A DNA stretch of 64,000 nt from Flavicella sediminum (GTDB lineage Bacteria > Bacteroidota > Bacteroidia > Flavobacteriales > Flavobacteriaceae): contig NZ_VDET01000037.1 of the NCBI RefSeq assembly GCF_006381105.1, positions 1 to 64,000 of the forward strand, read 5' to 3'. Below the pieces are notes generated by a model that did not search any database, had not been told where the DNA came from, and saw only the letters and a program-made list of their open reading frames with translations. Positions 16,993 to 25,186 of the stretch are shown in pieces; position 1 is the first letter of the stretch, and each line of letters begins with the position of its first letter. The translations under genes were made by a program, and so were the position numbers.

Positions 16993-19900
16993 ATGAAAAA
17001 AACGATTGCTTATTTTATAAAATACCCTGTTGCGGTAAATATAATTATTTTGGCACTTATTGCTTTAGGGGTTTTGGGCTATGCCAATTTAAGTTCCTCC
17101 TTTTTTCCCTTAACGGAAAGTAGAAATATTTCGGTAAGTGTTACTTACCCCGGGGCTTCACCTCAAGAGATGGAAGAGGGGGTCGTGTTAAAAATTGAAG
17201 ACAACTTAAAAGGGTTGTTGGGTATAGAGCGTGTAACATCTGTGTCTAGAGAAAATTCTGCAACTATTTCTGTAGAAACTATTAAAGGTTATGATATCAA
17301 TATCGCTTTGGCAGATGTAAAGAATGCGGTCAATAAAGTTCCAAATTTCCCATCGGGAATGGAACCTCCTGTTATTTCTAAAAACGAAAAAATTCGAGAA
17401 ACCATTTCCTTTGTGGTGACAGGAAAAGATATCTCTTTAAAAGCCCTAAAAGATTTTGCGAGAAGTATTGAAAATGACATTCGTAAAATGGAAGGAATTT
17501 CTCAGATAGAATTATCTGGCTTTCCTGATGAAGAAATTGAAATTGCTGTTAGAGAAGACGATTTAAGAAAATTTGATTTAAGTTTTCAAGATGTTTCAAC
17601 AGCCGTTTCAAAAAATAATATTCTAACCTCCGGTGGTTCTGTAAAAACAGAAGCTGAGGAATATTTGATTAGAGCCAGAAACAGATCTTATTATGGTAAA
17701 GACATGTTGAATATGGTGCTAAGAGCCAATGAAAATGGACAAATTATTCGATTAAAAGATGTTGCTGAAGTTCGTGATGGTTGGAATGAATCTCCTAATA
17801 GAACCTATTTTAATGGAAATTTAGGGGTACGTGTTCAAGTAAGTAATACGAACAGTGAAGATTTATTATCTACCGCAAAAAAAATAAACGATTATGTAGT
17901 GGAATACAATGAACAACATGAAAATGTATTTATTGAAATTACGAGAGATTCTTCTATTACGTTAATCCAACGTACCGAATTGTTGTTTACCAATGCATGG
18001 CAAGGTATGTTGTTGGTATTGTTGTTTTTGTCGTTGTTTTTACGACCTAGACTGGCATTTTGGGTGGCCGCCGGATTGCCAATTGCATTTTTCGGAATGT
18101 TTATGTTGGCTGGGTATTTTAATGTAACCATTAACGTGCTTTCTTTGTTTGGAATGATCATCGTTATTGGAATTTTGGTAGATGATGGAATTGTGATTTC
18201 AGAAAATATTTACCACCATTATGAAAAAGGAAAAACACCTATTAGAGCCGCTATTGACGGAACTATGGAGGTTGTTGCGCCAATTATTTCTGCCATATTA
18301 ACAACTATTTTAGCCTTTTCTGTTTTCTTTTTCTTAGATGGGAATTTAGGGGAGTTTTTTAGTGAAGTGGCTACTGTTGTTGCTTTAACACTTGTGGTGT
18401 CTTTGGTAGAAGCTCTGATTATTTTACCGGCCCATGTAGCGCATTCTAGAGCTTTAGACAGAACTCAAAAATTGTATAAAATAAACAAGTATGCAGATCA
18501 GTTTATGGAATACATGCGTGATAAATTGTATGCGCCAGCTTTACTTTTTGTATTAAAAAATAAATTTTTCGGACTCATTATTCCAATTGCTTTATTTGTG
18601 ATTACCATTGGTGCATTTCAAGGTGGAGTTATTCGTGGGACCTTCTTTCCAAGAATTGCTAGTGATCGTGTTTCTATTGAATTGACCATGCCGCAAGGGA
18701 CCAATGAAAAAATTACAGATTCTATTATTACAATGATAGAAGACAATGTATGGTTGGTCAATGAAGAGTTTAAAGAAAAACAATCTGGCGGTAAAAGTAT
18801 TGTTGAAAATATCTCTAAAAAAATTGGATCAGGAACGGCAAATGCTTCTTTAAGGGTGAATTTATTGCCTGGTGAAGAAAGAGATTTTGAGTCTAATATT
18901 ATCAGTAATGCCATTCGAGAAAAAGTAGGAACTGTTTATGGGGTTGAATCTTTGTCCTTTGGTTCAGGAGGAAATTTTGGAGGAAGTCCAGTTTCTGTGG
19001 CTTTGTTAAGTAATAATATAGCTGAGCTGAAAGCGGCCAAAGAAGAATTGAAAGCCATATTATTGAAAAATCCGGAATTAAAAGATATTACCGATAATGA
19101 TCCGCAAGGAATTAAAGAGATAAAAATTAAATTAAACGACAAAGCCTATTTCTTAGGTCTTACGCTAAGCGATGTGATGTTTCAGGTAAGAAGTGGTTTC
19201 TTTGGAAATCAGATTCAGCGTTTTCAACGTGGGCAAGATGAAATAAAAGTTTGGGTTCGTTATACCAGAGAAGAAAGATCGTCTATTAAAAACTTGGATG
19301 ATATGCGCGTGAATACGCCATCGGGTAAAAAAGTTCCTTTTTCAGAAATTGCTACCTATGAAATTGAAAGAGGAGAAATTTCGATCAATCATTTAGAAGG
19401 ACAGCGTGAAATTTTGATTGAGGCAGATATGAAAAATTCGAAGGCCAGTGCAACGGATATTTTAACAGATATTCAAACCCGTATTTTTCCAGATTTACAG
19501 GCAAAATATCCTTCTATTTCTGCTTTGTACGAAGGGCAAAATAGAGAAGCATCTAAAGTACTGGGTTCTTTGCCGATTGTGGGAAGTATCATTTTGATGT
19601 TGATTTACATTGTTATTGTATTTACGTTTAGATCTTTCGGTCAGCCTTTATTGCTATTGCTCATGGTTCCTTTTAGTTTAATTGGTGTGGGTTGGGGACA
19701 TTGGTTCCACGGTTTTTCAGTTAATATTTTATCTATGTTAGGAATCATTGCCCTCATTGGTATTATGGTGAATGATGGATTGGTATTGATTAGTAAATTT
19801 AATAGTTATTTAAAGGAAGGAATGCTTTTCGAAGAAGCTTTATTTCAAGCAGGGAAGTCGAGATTTAGAGCTATTTTCCTAACCACTATAACAACGGTTG

Positions 19901-20151
19901 CTGGTTTAACACCTCTTATTTTTGAAACGAGTAGACAAGCACAATTTTTAATTCCAATGGCTATATCTATTGCTTATGGAATTGTAATAGCTACTTTTTT
20001 AACCTTATTGACTTTACCTATTTTATTGTCGATGGCCAACTATGTAAAAGTGGGTGTGCAATGGTTGTGGGTAGGTGAACAGCCAACTCGAGAAGAGGTA
20101 GAAAGAGCCATTAAAGAATTGGCAAGTGAAAATGAAGACTTGGAACATTAG
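16993..20151 (+). CDS. RND family efflux permease (AcrB/HAE type)
   Basis: The 1052-residue inner-membrane transporter has the RND layout of two repeats, each with one TM helix, a large periplasmic loop and a cluster of five TM helices. Visible landmarks are the N-terminal FIKYPVAVNIIILALIALG and TYPGASPQEMEEGVVLKIE, the TM4 segment GMIIVIGILVDDGIVISENIYHHYEKG with its paired Asp residues for proton relay, and the second-half equivalent LGIIALIGIMVNDGLVLISKFN. It forms a tripartite pump with the genes on either side. Drug, dye, lipid or metabolite export are all possible. Confidence 0.93.
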   Translation: MKKTIAYFIKYPVAVNIIILALIALGVLGYANLSSSFFPLTESRNISVSVTYPGASPQEMEEGVVLKIEDNLKGLLGIERVTSVSRENSATISVETIKGYDINIALADVKNAVNKVPNFPSGMEPPVISKNEKIRETISFVVTGKDISLKALKDFARSIENDIRKMEGISQIELSGFPDEEIEIAVREDDLRKFDLSFQDVSTAVSKNNILTSGGSVKTEAEEYLIRARNRSYYGKDMLNMVLRANENGQIIRLKDVAEVRDGWNESPNRTYFNGNLGVRVQVSNTNSEDLLSTAKKINDYVVEYNEQHENVFIEITRDSSITLIQRTELLFTNAWQGMLLVLLFLSLFLRPRLAFWVAAGLPIAFFGMFMLAGYFNVTINVLSLFGMIIVIGILVDDGIVISENIYHHYEKGKTPIRAAIDGTMEVVAPIISAILTTILAFSVFFFLDGNLGEFFSEVATVVALTLVVSLVEALIILPAHVAHSRALDRTQKLYKINKYADQFMEYMRDKLYAPALLFVLKNKFFGLIIPIALFVITIGAFQGGVIRGTFFPRIASDRVSIELTMPQGTNEKITDSIITMIEDNVWLVNEEFKEKQSGGKSIVENISKKIGSGTANASLRVNLLPGEERDFESNIISNAIREKVGTVYGVESLSFGSGGNFGGSPVSVALLSNNIAELKAAKEELKAILLKNPELKDITDNDPQGIKEIKIKLNDKAYFLGLTLSDVMFQVRSGFFGNQIQRFQRGQDEIKVWVRYTREERSSIKNLDDMRVNTPSGKKVPFSEIATYEIERGEISINHLEGQREILIEADMKNSKASATDILTDIQTRIFPDLQAKYPSISALYEGQNREASKVLGSLPIVGSIILMLIYIVIVFTFRSFGQPLLLLLMVPFSLIGVGWGHWFHGFSVNILSMLGIIALIGIMVNDGLVLISKFNSYLKEGMLFEEALFQAGKSRFRAIFLTTITTVAGLTPLIFETSRQAQFLIPMAISIAYGIVIATFLTLLTLPILLSMANYVKVGVQWLWVGEQPTREEVERAIKELASENEDLEH

Positions 20152-20163
20152 AAGAAATAAAAG

Positions 20164-21489
20164 ATGAAAAATATAAAAAGAAATCTATTTATTGCAGGAG
20201 TACTCTTATGTGTTTTGCAGGCAGAGTCACAAGAAATATTGTCAAAAGAAAAAGCAATTGAAATTGCTTTGGAAAACAATTTTGATGTTTTGATGATTCA
20301 AAAAAACTTGGAAGCTGCTAAAAATAACACCAGTGTTTTAAATGGAGGTTATTTACCAACGCTTTCAACAACAGCTTCTGCAAGGCATTTTATTAGTACG
20401 GGTAAAGCGGAAACACAAGATGGTAAGGTAAATACGGTAGAAGATGCTCAGTCGGATAAGTACAGTGCTTCCATTGGATTGGGCTATAATAATTTCAATA
20501 TTTATGGGCAGATTTACAGCCTGAAAAAAGTGAGAGAGCAGTACAATCTTACAGAATTACAAGTAAAGTCGGTGATGGAAAACACCATTCAAACTTTATT
20601 TTCAGCCTATTATGAAGTGGCTAGATTAACAGAAGATCTGCAAATAAAAGAAGAAAACTTAGAAGCCTCTAAAGAACGCTTAAAACGTGTTGAGGTAAAT
20701 TTTGATTACGGACAAAGCTCTAAGTTGGCAGTGTTAAACGCAAAAGTAGATTTAAAAAATGATGAAGTTGCTTTTTTAGAAAGTGAGCGAACTTTAGACA
20801 ATGCGAAAAGAGATTTGAATATTGTTTTGGGTAGAGCAATCACAACACCAGTGAATGTACGTTCAGAGGTAGATTATATTTTTGGATTGAATAAAGAGGA
20901 GTTGTTGGAGAAATCAAAACAAAATAACACAGCTTTATTACAAGAAAAAAAGAACTTAGAATTAAGTCAGTACGATGTTAAAATAAACCGATCAGGTTGG
21001 ATGCCTAATGTAAGTTTAACGAGCTCTTATGCCTGGAACAGAAACATCAATGATGCAACTTCATTTCAAGTATACAATCAGGGGAGAGGTATAAATTATG
21101 GTGTTGGTTTAAGTTGGAATATTTTTGACGGAGGTGTTTCTATAAACAATACCAGAAACGCAAAAATAGCTTTGGATGTTCAGGAAATTGAAATTGCTAA
21201 ATTAGGAACAAGCTTAGAAAAGGATGTTAGAAATGCTTGGAAAGTCTATGAAAATTTATTGGCAGTTCTAGAGTTGCAAAAAATGGGCGTAGAGGTAAAT
21301 ACGTTAAATTTTCAACAATCTGAAGAAATGTATAAATTGGGACAAATTTCATCTGTAGATTTTCGTCAAGCACAAATAAATTTAATGAATGCCAAACTTC
21401 AACTGAATACCACAAAGTTTGATACAAAGAATTCAGAATTGGCCTTATTACGTTTGGCAGGTGAACTTTTAGAAAATGATAAATTCTAA
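20164..21489 (+). CDS. TolC family outer-membrane efflux protein
   Basis: The 441-residue product has a signal peptide (about residues 1-22, ending LQAESQ) and two TolC-like helical repeats with long amphipathic coiled-coil stretches, as in LSKEKAIEIALENNFDVLMIQKNLEAA at the start. The beta-barrel parts are visible in YSASIGLGYNNFNIYG and WMPNVSLTSSYAW. It lies 12 bp after the RND permease and completes the tripartite pump. Confidence 0.92.
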   Translation: MKNIKRNLFIAGVLLCVLQAESQEILSKEKAIEIALENNFDVLMIQKNLEAAKNNTSVLNGGYLPTLSTTASARHFISTGKAETQDGKVNTVEDAQSDKYSASIGLGYNNFNIYGQIYSLKKVREQYNLTELQVKSVMENTIQTLFSAYYEVARLTEDLQIKEENLEASKERLKRVEVNFDYGQSSKLAVLNAKVDLKNDEVAFLESERTLDNAKRDLNIVLGRAITTPVNVRSEVDYIFGLNKEELLEKSKQNNTALLQEKKNLELSQYDVKINRSGWMPNVSLTSSYAWNRNINDATSFQVYNQGRGINYGVGLSWNIFDGGVSINNTRNAKIALDVQEIEIAKLGTSLEKDVRNAWKVYENLLAVLELQKMGVEVNTLNFQQSEEMYKLGQISSVDFRQAQINLMNAKLQLNTTKFDTKNSELALLRLAGELLENDKF

Positions 21490-21498
21490 TTTTTTCAG

Positions 21499-21669
21499 AT
21501 GGCCAAAAAAGGAAAAGAAAAAAACACAAAAAACAAAGCCAAGCATACCAAGCTGATGACGAGAAAGTTGAATAAATTGCGTGATGAAAAAATTCAACAC
21601 CAACTTCGTTTGAAAGAACTGGTAAAAAAACACCAGGAGCAAAAAGAAAATAACACAACAAATTCTTAA
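21499..21669 (+). CDS. Small highly basic hypothetical protein (56 aa)
   Basis: An ATG 9 bp after the TolC gene opens a 56-codon frame encoding a very Lys-rich, probably helical peptide (begins MAKKGKEKNTKNKAKHTKLM, ends QEQKENNTTNS). It stops 2 bp before the YchJ gene, so the tight spacing on both sides supports real translation in one operon. I do not recognise the family. The composition suggests nucleic-acid binding, which is inference. Confidence 0.6.
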   Translation: MAKKGKEKNTKNKAKHTKLMTRKLNKLRDEKIQHQLRLKELVKKHQEQKENNTTNS

Positions 21670-21671
21670 AA

Positions 21672-22064
21672 ATGGAAGAAGAAATTTGCCCTTGCGGAAC
21701 TGGTAAAGCCTACAAAATATGTTGTGGAGCTATTCATAAAGGAAAAGTAAAAGCGCAAACAGCAGAAGAGTTAATGCGATCGAGATACAGTGCTTTTACA
21801 AAAGCAGATGGCGATTATTTAATGCGGAGCTACCACTCAAGCACAAAACCTTTAAGTGAAAAAAAAGAAATAGTCCGTTGGGCAAAATCAGTGACTTGGT
21901 TGTCTTTGCTAATTGTGGCTAAAACTAAAGGTACTGTTAACGATACAGAAGGTACGGTTGAATTTAAAGCCTCATTTTTAGAAAATGGGGAAGTCAAAGT
22001 AATTTATGAAAATTCTTATTTTTCGAAAGAAAAAGGGCATTGGGTTTATGAACGAGAAAATTAA
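21672..22064 (+). CDS. YchJ family protein with SEC-C zinc motif
   Basis: The 130-residue protein has the SEC-C metal-binding motif at its N-terminus (CPCGTGKAYKICC, residues 6-18) and the YchJ/NTF2-like middle domain with TAEELMRSRYSAFTKADGDYLMRSYH. This is the usual YchJ pattern, but E. coli YchJ also has a C-terminal SEC-C motif that is absent here. The function is unknown; a metal-dependent role in protein quality control is often suggested for SEC-C proteins. Confidence 0.88.
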   Translation: MEEEICPCGTGKAYKICCGAIHKGKVKAQTAEELMRSRYSAFTKADGDYLMRSYHSSTKPLSEKKEIVRWAKSVTWLSLLIVAKTKGTVNDTEGTVEFKASFLENGEVKVIYENSYFSKEKGHWVYEREN

Positions 22065-22119
22065 ATAAAATTCTTAAAAATAATCGATTAGAACCAAGCG
22101 AAATTTTTTAAAATAAACT

Positions 22120-22127
22120 TATCTTTG
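22120..22127 (+). promoter_or_regulatory. Candidate -7 promoter element of the cold-shock-domain gene
   Basis: TATCTTTG matches the Bacteroidota -7 consensus TAnnTTTG exactly and lies 66 bp upstream of the ATG, leaving a longish 5' UTR. No good TTG -33 element is seen at the right distance. Confidence 0.5.
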
Positions 22128-22193
22128 CAAAAGATTAGAAAATCCATGTGTTCACTTTGAACAGATCATATAATATTAACCGAATACTTTACA

Positions 22194-22643
22194 ATGGCAA
22201 AATCAGAACAGACCTTCAATAAAAAAGAAAAAGAAAAGAAACGTTTGAAAAAACGTGAATTAAAAATGAAGAAGAAGGAGGAGCGTAAAGCAAATTCTAA
22301 AGGAGGAAGTTTTGAAGATATGATTGCTTATGTAGATGAATACGGAAATTTAACAGATACTCCGCCGGATCCAGCAAACAAAGTTCAGGTAGATGCTGAA
22401 AGTATTGAAATTGGTATTCCTAAAAGAATTGAAGAAGAATACGATCCAGTACACAAAGGGACTGTTGCTTTTTTTAACGATTCAAAAGGATTTGGATTTA
22501 TCAATGATTCAAACTCTCAAGAGAAATATTTTGTACATGCAAATGGATTGTTAGAGCTAATTAAAGAAAATGATAAAGTCCAATTTGAACTTGAAAGAGG
22601 AATGAAAGGAATGAATGCTGTAAAGGTTAAGAAAATAAAATAA
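22194..22643 (+). CDS. Cold-shock-domain protein with basic N-terminal extension
   Basis: In this 149-residue protein the first 35 residues are almost entirely Lys/Glu/Arg (KKEKEKKRLKKRELKMKKKE), followed by a linker and a C-terminal cold shock domain from about residue 86. The CSD has KGTVAFFNDSKGFGFI (RNP1) and KYFVHANGL (RNP2). It should bind single-stranded RNA or DNA as an RNA chaperone. Such extended CSD proteins are familiar in Flavobacteriia. The long 5' leader would allow cold regulation, but I see no defined thermosensor. Confidence 0.9.
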   Translation: MAKSEQTFNKKEKEKKRLKKRELKMKKKEERKANSKGGSFEDMIAYVDEYGNLTDTPPDPANKVQVDAESIEIGIPKRIEEEYDPVHKGTVAFFNDSKGFGFINDSNSQEKYFVHANGLLELIKENDKVQFELERGMKGMNAVKVKKIK

Positions 22644-22660
22644 TCGTTTTGCGATCAAAG

Positions 22661-22690
22661 AAACCGTCTGTTGAATCAGACGGTTTTTTT
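22661..22690 (+). terminator. Rho-independent terminator after the cold-shock-domain gene
   Basis: Perfect stem AAACCGTCTG / CAGACGGTTT with a 6-nt loop, followed by T7, 18 bp after the stop codon. Confidence 0.9.
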
Positions 22691-22724
22691 ATGCCTTTTT
22701 AGGAAATATTTTAAAGTTTGTTCC

Positions 22725-22757
22725 TTGAAATGATTCCACTTTTATTTTGTAATTTTG
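22725..22757 (+). promoter_or_regulatory. Candidate promoter of pyrD
   Basis: TAATTTTG (22750-22757) matches the TAnnTTTG -7 element and lies 28 bp upstream of the pyrD ATG. TTG at 22725-22727 is 22 bp further upstream, slightly far for a -33 element. Confidence 0.45.
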
Positions 22758-22785
22758 CAGTGTTTTAAAACAAAGATTTTTATAG

Positions 22786-23817
22786 ATGTATAAATCAATA
22801 ATTCGCCCAATACTTTTTCAATTCGATCCAGAAAAGGTTCATTATTTTACTTTTTCGTTGATCAAAAATTTTTCTAAAATACCAGGAGTTTCTTCCTTAA
22901 TTAGAAGTCTATTTCAAGTAGAAGATCCTAAATTAGAAAGAGAACTTTTTGGTTTGAAATTTAAGAATCCAGTCGGACTTGCCGCTGGTTTTGATAAGAA
23001 TGCCGTTTTGTACAATGAACTGGCTGACTTTGGATTTGGGTTTATTGAAATAGGAACCGTTACACCGAAAGGGCAAGAAGGAAATCCTAAAAAAAGAATT
23101 TTTCGTTTAAAAGACGACCAAGGCTTGATCAACAGAATGGGCTTTAATAATGCCGGTGTTGAAGCTGCTATTGAAAATTTAAAATCGAACCAAAGAAAAG
23201 TTTTAATAGGAGGTAATATTGGTAAAAACACCGACATTCCTACAGAGCAATATACCCAAGATTATTGCGATACTTTTAAAGCATTGCATGCCTATGTAGA
23301 TTATTTTGTACTGAATGTAAGTTGTCCGAATGTGGGGAGCCATGCCAAATTGCAAGACAAAGATTATTTGTTGGAATTGATTGGATCGGTGCAAAAATTA
23401 AATAAGGCTGCAACTTCTCAAAAACCCATTTTATTAAAAATTGCTCCGGATTTAAATAAGCAGCAATTGGATGAAATTGTAGACCTAGTAGCGGAAACGA
23501 AAATTGATGGAGTGATAGCATCAAATACTTCTGTAAATAGAGAAGGATTAAAAGCTACGGAAGCCGCTTTAGAAGCAATTGGAAATGGTGGTTTAAGTGG
23601 AAAACCGATCAAAGATCGAAGTACGGCAACCATTAAATATTTAGCGGACAAGTCAAATAAATCATTTCCTATAATTGGTGTAGGTGGAATCCATACCGCA
23701 GAAGATGCTTTAGAAAAAATAGATGCAGGAGCCGATTTGGTTCAAATTTATACAGGTTTTATTTACGAGGGACCTGGATTGATAAAAAAAATAAACAAAG
23801 CCTTATTAGCTAGATAA
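22786..23817 (+). CDS. pyrD: Quinone-dependent dihydroorotate dehydrogenase (class 2)
   Basis: The 343-residue enzyme of pyrimidine biosynthesis oxidises dihydroorotate to orotate with FMN. The class 2 N-terminal helical extension ([23 protein letters not shown]) mediates membrane/quinone contact. The barrel carries [24 protein letters not shown], the active-site segment NVSCPNVGS with the class 2 catalytic Ser region, and the phosphate-binding [36 protein letters not shown]. It is followed by a small ORF whose 3' part reappears, degraded, upstream of HMG-CoA lyase. Confidence 0.96.
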   Translation: MYKSIIRPILFQFDPEKVHYFTFSLIKNFSKIPGVSSLIRSLFQVEDPKLERELFGLKFKNPVGLAAGFDKNAVLYNELADFGFGFIEIGTVTPKGQEGNPKKRIFRLKDDQGLINRMGFNNAGVEAAIENLKSNQRKVLIGGNIGKNTDIPTEQYTQDYCDTFKALHAYVDYFVLNVSCPNVGSHAKLQDKDYLLELIGSVQKLNKAATSQKPILLKIAPDLNKQQLDEIVDLVAETKIDGVIASNTSVNREGLKATEAALEAIGNGGLSGKPIKDRSTATIKYLADKSNKSFPIIGVGGIHTAEDALEKIDAGADLVQIYTGFIYEGPGLIKKINKALLAR

Positions 23818-23822
23818 TTATT

Positions 23823-23978
23823 ATGATTACTTTTATTGAAAAGATTTGCTTAACAGGATGGTTAAGATTCTTTATTTTGTGGTTTACCGTTTTATGTATT
23901 GCCTTATTAAGTTTCAGAATTCAAATAAATGATGGAACAATTTCTCATAAAGAAAACTGTATATTCGATTATATATAA
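23823..23978 (+). CDS. Small hypothetical membrane peptide (51 aa), intact copy of a duplicated segment
   Basis: An ATG 5 bp after pyrD opens a 51-codon frame with one hydrophobic segment (FFILWFTVLCIALLSF, about residues 16-31) and a short polar tail ending CIFDYI. The second half (23868-23970) aligns without gaps to 33422-33524, where the frame is interrupted by a stop. Whether the peptide is made is uncertain; the sequence may instead be the ancestral promoter region of the HMG-CoA lyase gene. Confidence 0.4.
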   Translation: MITFIEKICLTGWLRFFILWFTVLCIALLSFRIQINDGTISHKENCIFDYI

Positions 23979-24029
23979 AGTATCGATGCTCTTTAAATAG
24001 CAAATAAAGAAGAGTTAATAAAACAGACA

Positions 24030-24065
24030 AAAAAAAAGTCACTTATTTCTAAGTGATTTTTCCCT
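24030..24065. terminator. Bidirectional terminator between pyrD side and AraC gene
   Basis: An A-run, stem TCACTT / AAGTGA with a 6-nt loop and a T-run form a hairpin usable on both strands. It sits between the end of the small ORF and the convergent stop of the AraC-type gene. Confidence 0.7.
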
Positions 24066-24097
24066 TTTAAATAGGAAATACAATAACCTAAATGGTA

Positions 24098-25081
24098 TCA
24101 TATTTCTTTTTTTAACTGACTGGGTAAATAGCCCAATTTCTTTTTAAAAGCCACTGTAAAATGTTGTGGGTTTTTATAGCCAACTTCATAAGAAGCTTGA
24201 GAAATTGTATAATTTTCCTTTTGAATTAATTCCTTAGCTTTTTCAATCCGTAAAGCCGTAATGTATTTAAAAACGGTGGATCCGTAAAGTTGCTTGAATG
24301 ATTTTTTTAATTTCGAAGTATTCATTCCAGCTAATAAAGACAATTCCGAAATCGTTAATTCTTTTTGTAGGTTTTGTTTGATGTGTTTTTCGACACTTTT
24401 TAAACAATTTTTTTCAGCTAAACTAAGTCCAGATTCTTCTTTTTTACTACCAAAGTTGGTTAAGCATACCAAAAATAATTCTGTAATTTTTGCCTCTAAA
24501 AATGCTTTTTTCATGACTTCAGTAAAGTGACAATTCACAATTTCTTTTAGGATGGCGTTGATCTGTTCATTGAGTAAAATTCCATCCTTAAAAAAGACAC
24601 AAGGGCACTTCTTTAGTTTTGAATTTTTTAAATCTTGTGAGGTTCCTGTAAAACAATAGCCCATTATATTTTGTAAAAAGGGCTCACTAAAATAAATTTC
24701 TAAAGAGTTTCTATGTGTTTCCTTGTAGGTATAGGTTCTTTTAGATTCAGGTAGGTAAAATAAATTATAAGTTCCTTTTTCTACTCTGAACGTGTTTTTT
24801 TGCGTGTCGTTAAGATTACAGAACACGGTACCTTCAATTTCAAAATGCAATTTAAACAAAGGCGTGTCATTCGAAACTACAAACTCTAAATTGCCTTTGT
24901 TTTTTAGATTTTGAATAAAAACATATACTTTATTCAATTCAATATCTTGAAGTGTTCCTTCTAAACGGTCGGTTTTTAGGTTCCATTCATTTTCTTTTAT
25001 AGCAACACTATAAAAATCTTTTTCGAAAATTTTCACCAATTCTCCTTGCTCTAAATGCACACTTTGTAAACAAATTTCCAT
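24098..25081 (-). CDS. AraC family transcriptional regulator
   Basis: The 327-residue protein has an N-terminal ligand/cupin-like region without a recognisable signal and a C-terminal pair of helix-turn-helix motifs (about 230-327). The latter include LTISELSLLAGMNTSKLKKSFKQLYG and ISQASYEVGYKNPQHFTVAFKKKLGYLPSQLK, typical of AraC/XylS. It is divergent from the TonB receptor gene with 105 bp between them. This arrangement is common for regulators sensing an imported ferric siderophore (PchR-like). A TTGCGTTA direct repeat at 21-bp spacing in the gap is a likely binding site. Confidence 0.9.
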   Translation of the reverse strand: MEICLQSVHLEQGELVKIFEKDFYSVAIKENEWNLKTDRLEGTLQDIELNKVYVFIQNLKNKGNLEFVVSNDTPLFKLHFEIEGTVFCNLNDTQKNTFRVEKGTYNLFYLPESKRTYTYKETHRNSLEIYFSEPFLQNIMGYCFTGTSQDLKNSKLKKCPCVFFKDGILLNEQINAILKEIVNCHFTEVMKKAFLEAKITELFLVCLTNFGSKKEESGLSLAEKNCLKSVEKHIKQNLQKELTISELSLLAGMNTSKLKKSFKQLYGSTVFKYITALRIEKAKELIQKENYTISQASYEVGYKNPQHFTVAFKKKLGYLPSQLKKEI

Positions 25082-25090
25082 TAATTCCTT

Positions 25091-25119
25091 TTGCGTTATA
25101 ATAAGTTCTTATTGCGTTA
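25091..25119. promoter_or_regulatory. Candidate AraC operator: TTGCGTTA direct repeat
   Basis: TTGCGTTA occurs at 25091-25098 and again at 25112-25119, exactly 21 bp (two helical turns) apart in the same orientation. It lies between the AraC start and the TonB receptor promoter. AraC-family regulators typically bind such direct repeats. Confidence 0.55.
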
Positions 25120-25141
25120 ATTTCTCATTTAGCTAATGCCG

Positions 25142-25149
25142 TAGATTTG
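25142..25149 (+). promoter_or_regulatory. Candidate -7 element of the TonB receptor operon
   Basis: TAGATTTG fits TAnnTTTG and lies 37 bp upstream of the TonB receptor ATG. No good TTG -33 element is present, which fits an activator-dependent promoter with the AraC repeat just upstream. Confidence 0.5.
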
Positions 25150-25159
25150 CAAAAGTATA

Positions 25160-25183
25160 TTATTTTTATTTAATCTAAATAAG
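25160..25183 (-). promoter_or_regulatory. Iron-box-like element, site 1 (TTATTT-N11-AAATAA)
   Basis: Read on the minus strand the 24 bases start CTTATTTAGATTAAAT and end AAATAA. The element lies between the -7 box and the ATG of the first TonB receptor, a repressor position. It shares its core with 34419-34442, 34490-34513 and 41014-41037. Confidence 0.55.
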
Positions 25184-25186
25184 ACA

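Noticed and set aside
21227-21661. 144-codon minus-strand ORF over the TolC gene end and the small basic ORF
   Set aside because: It is Phe/Leu-rich because it reads the complement of Lys/Glu-rich coding DNA. No start context or family pattern supports it.
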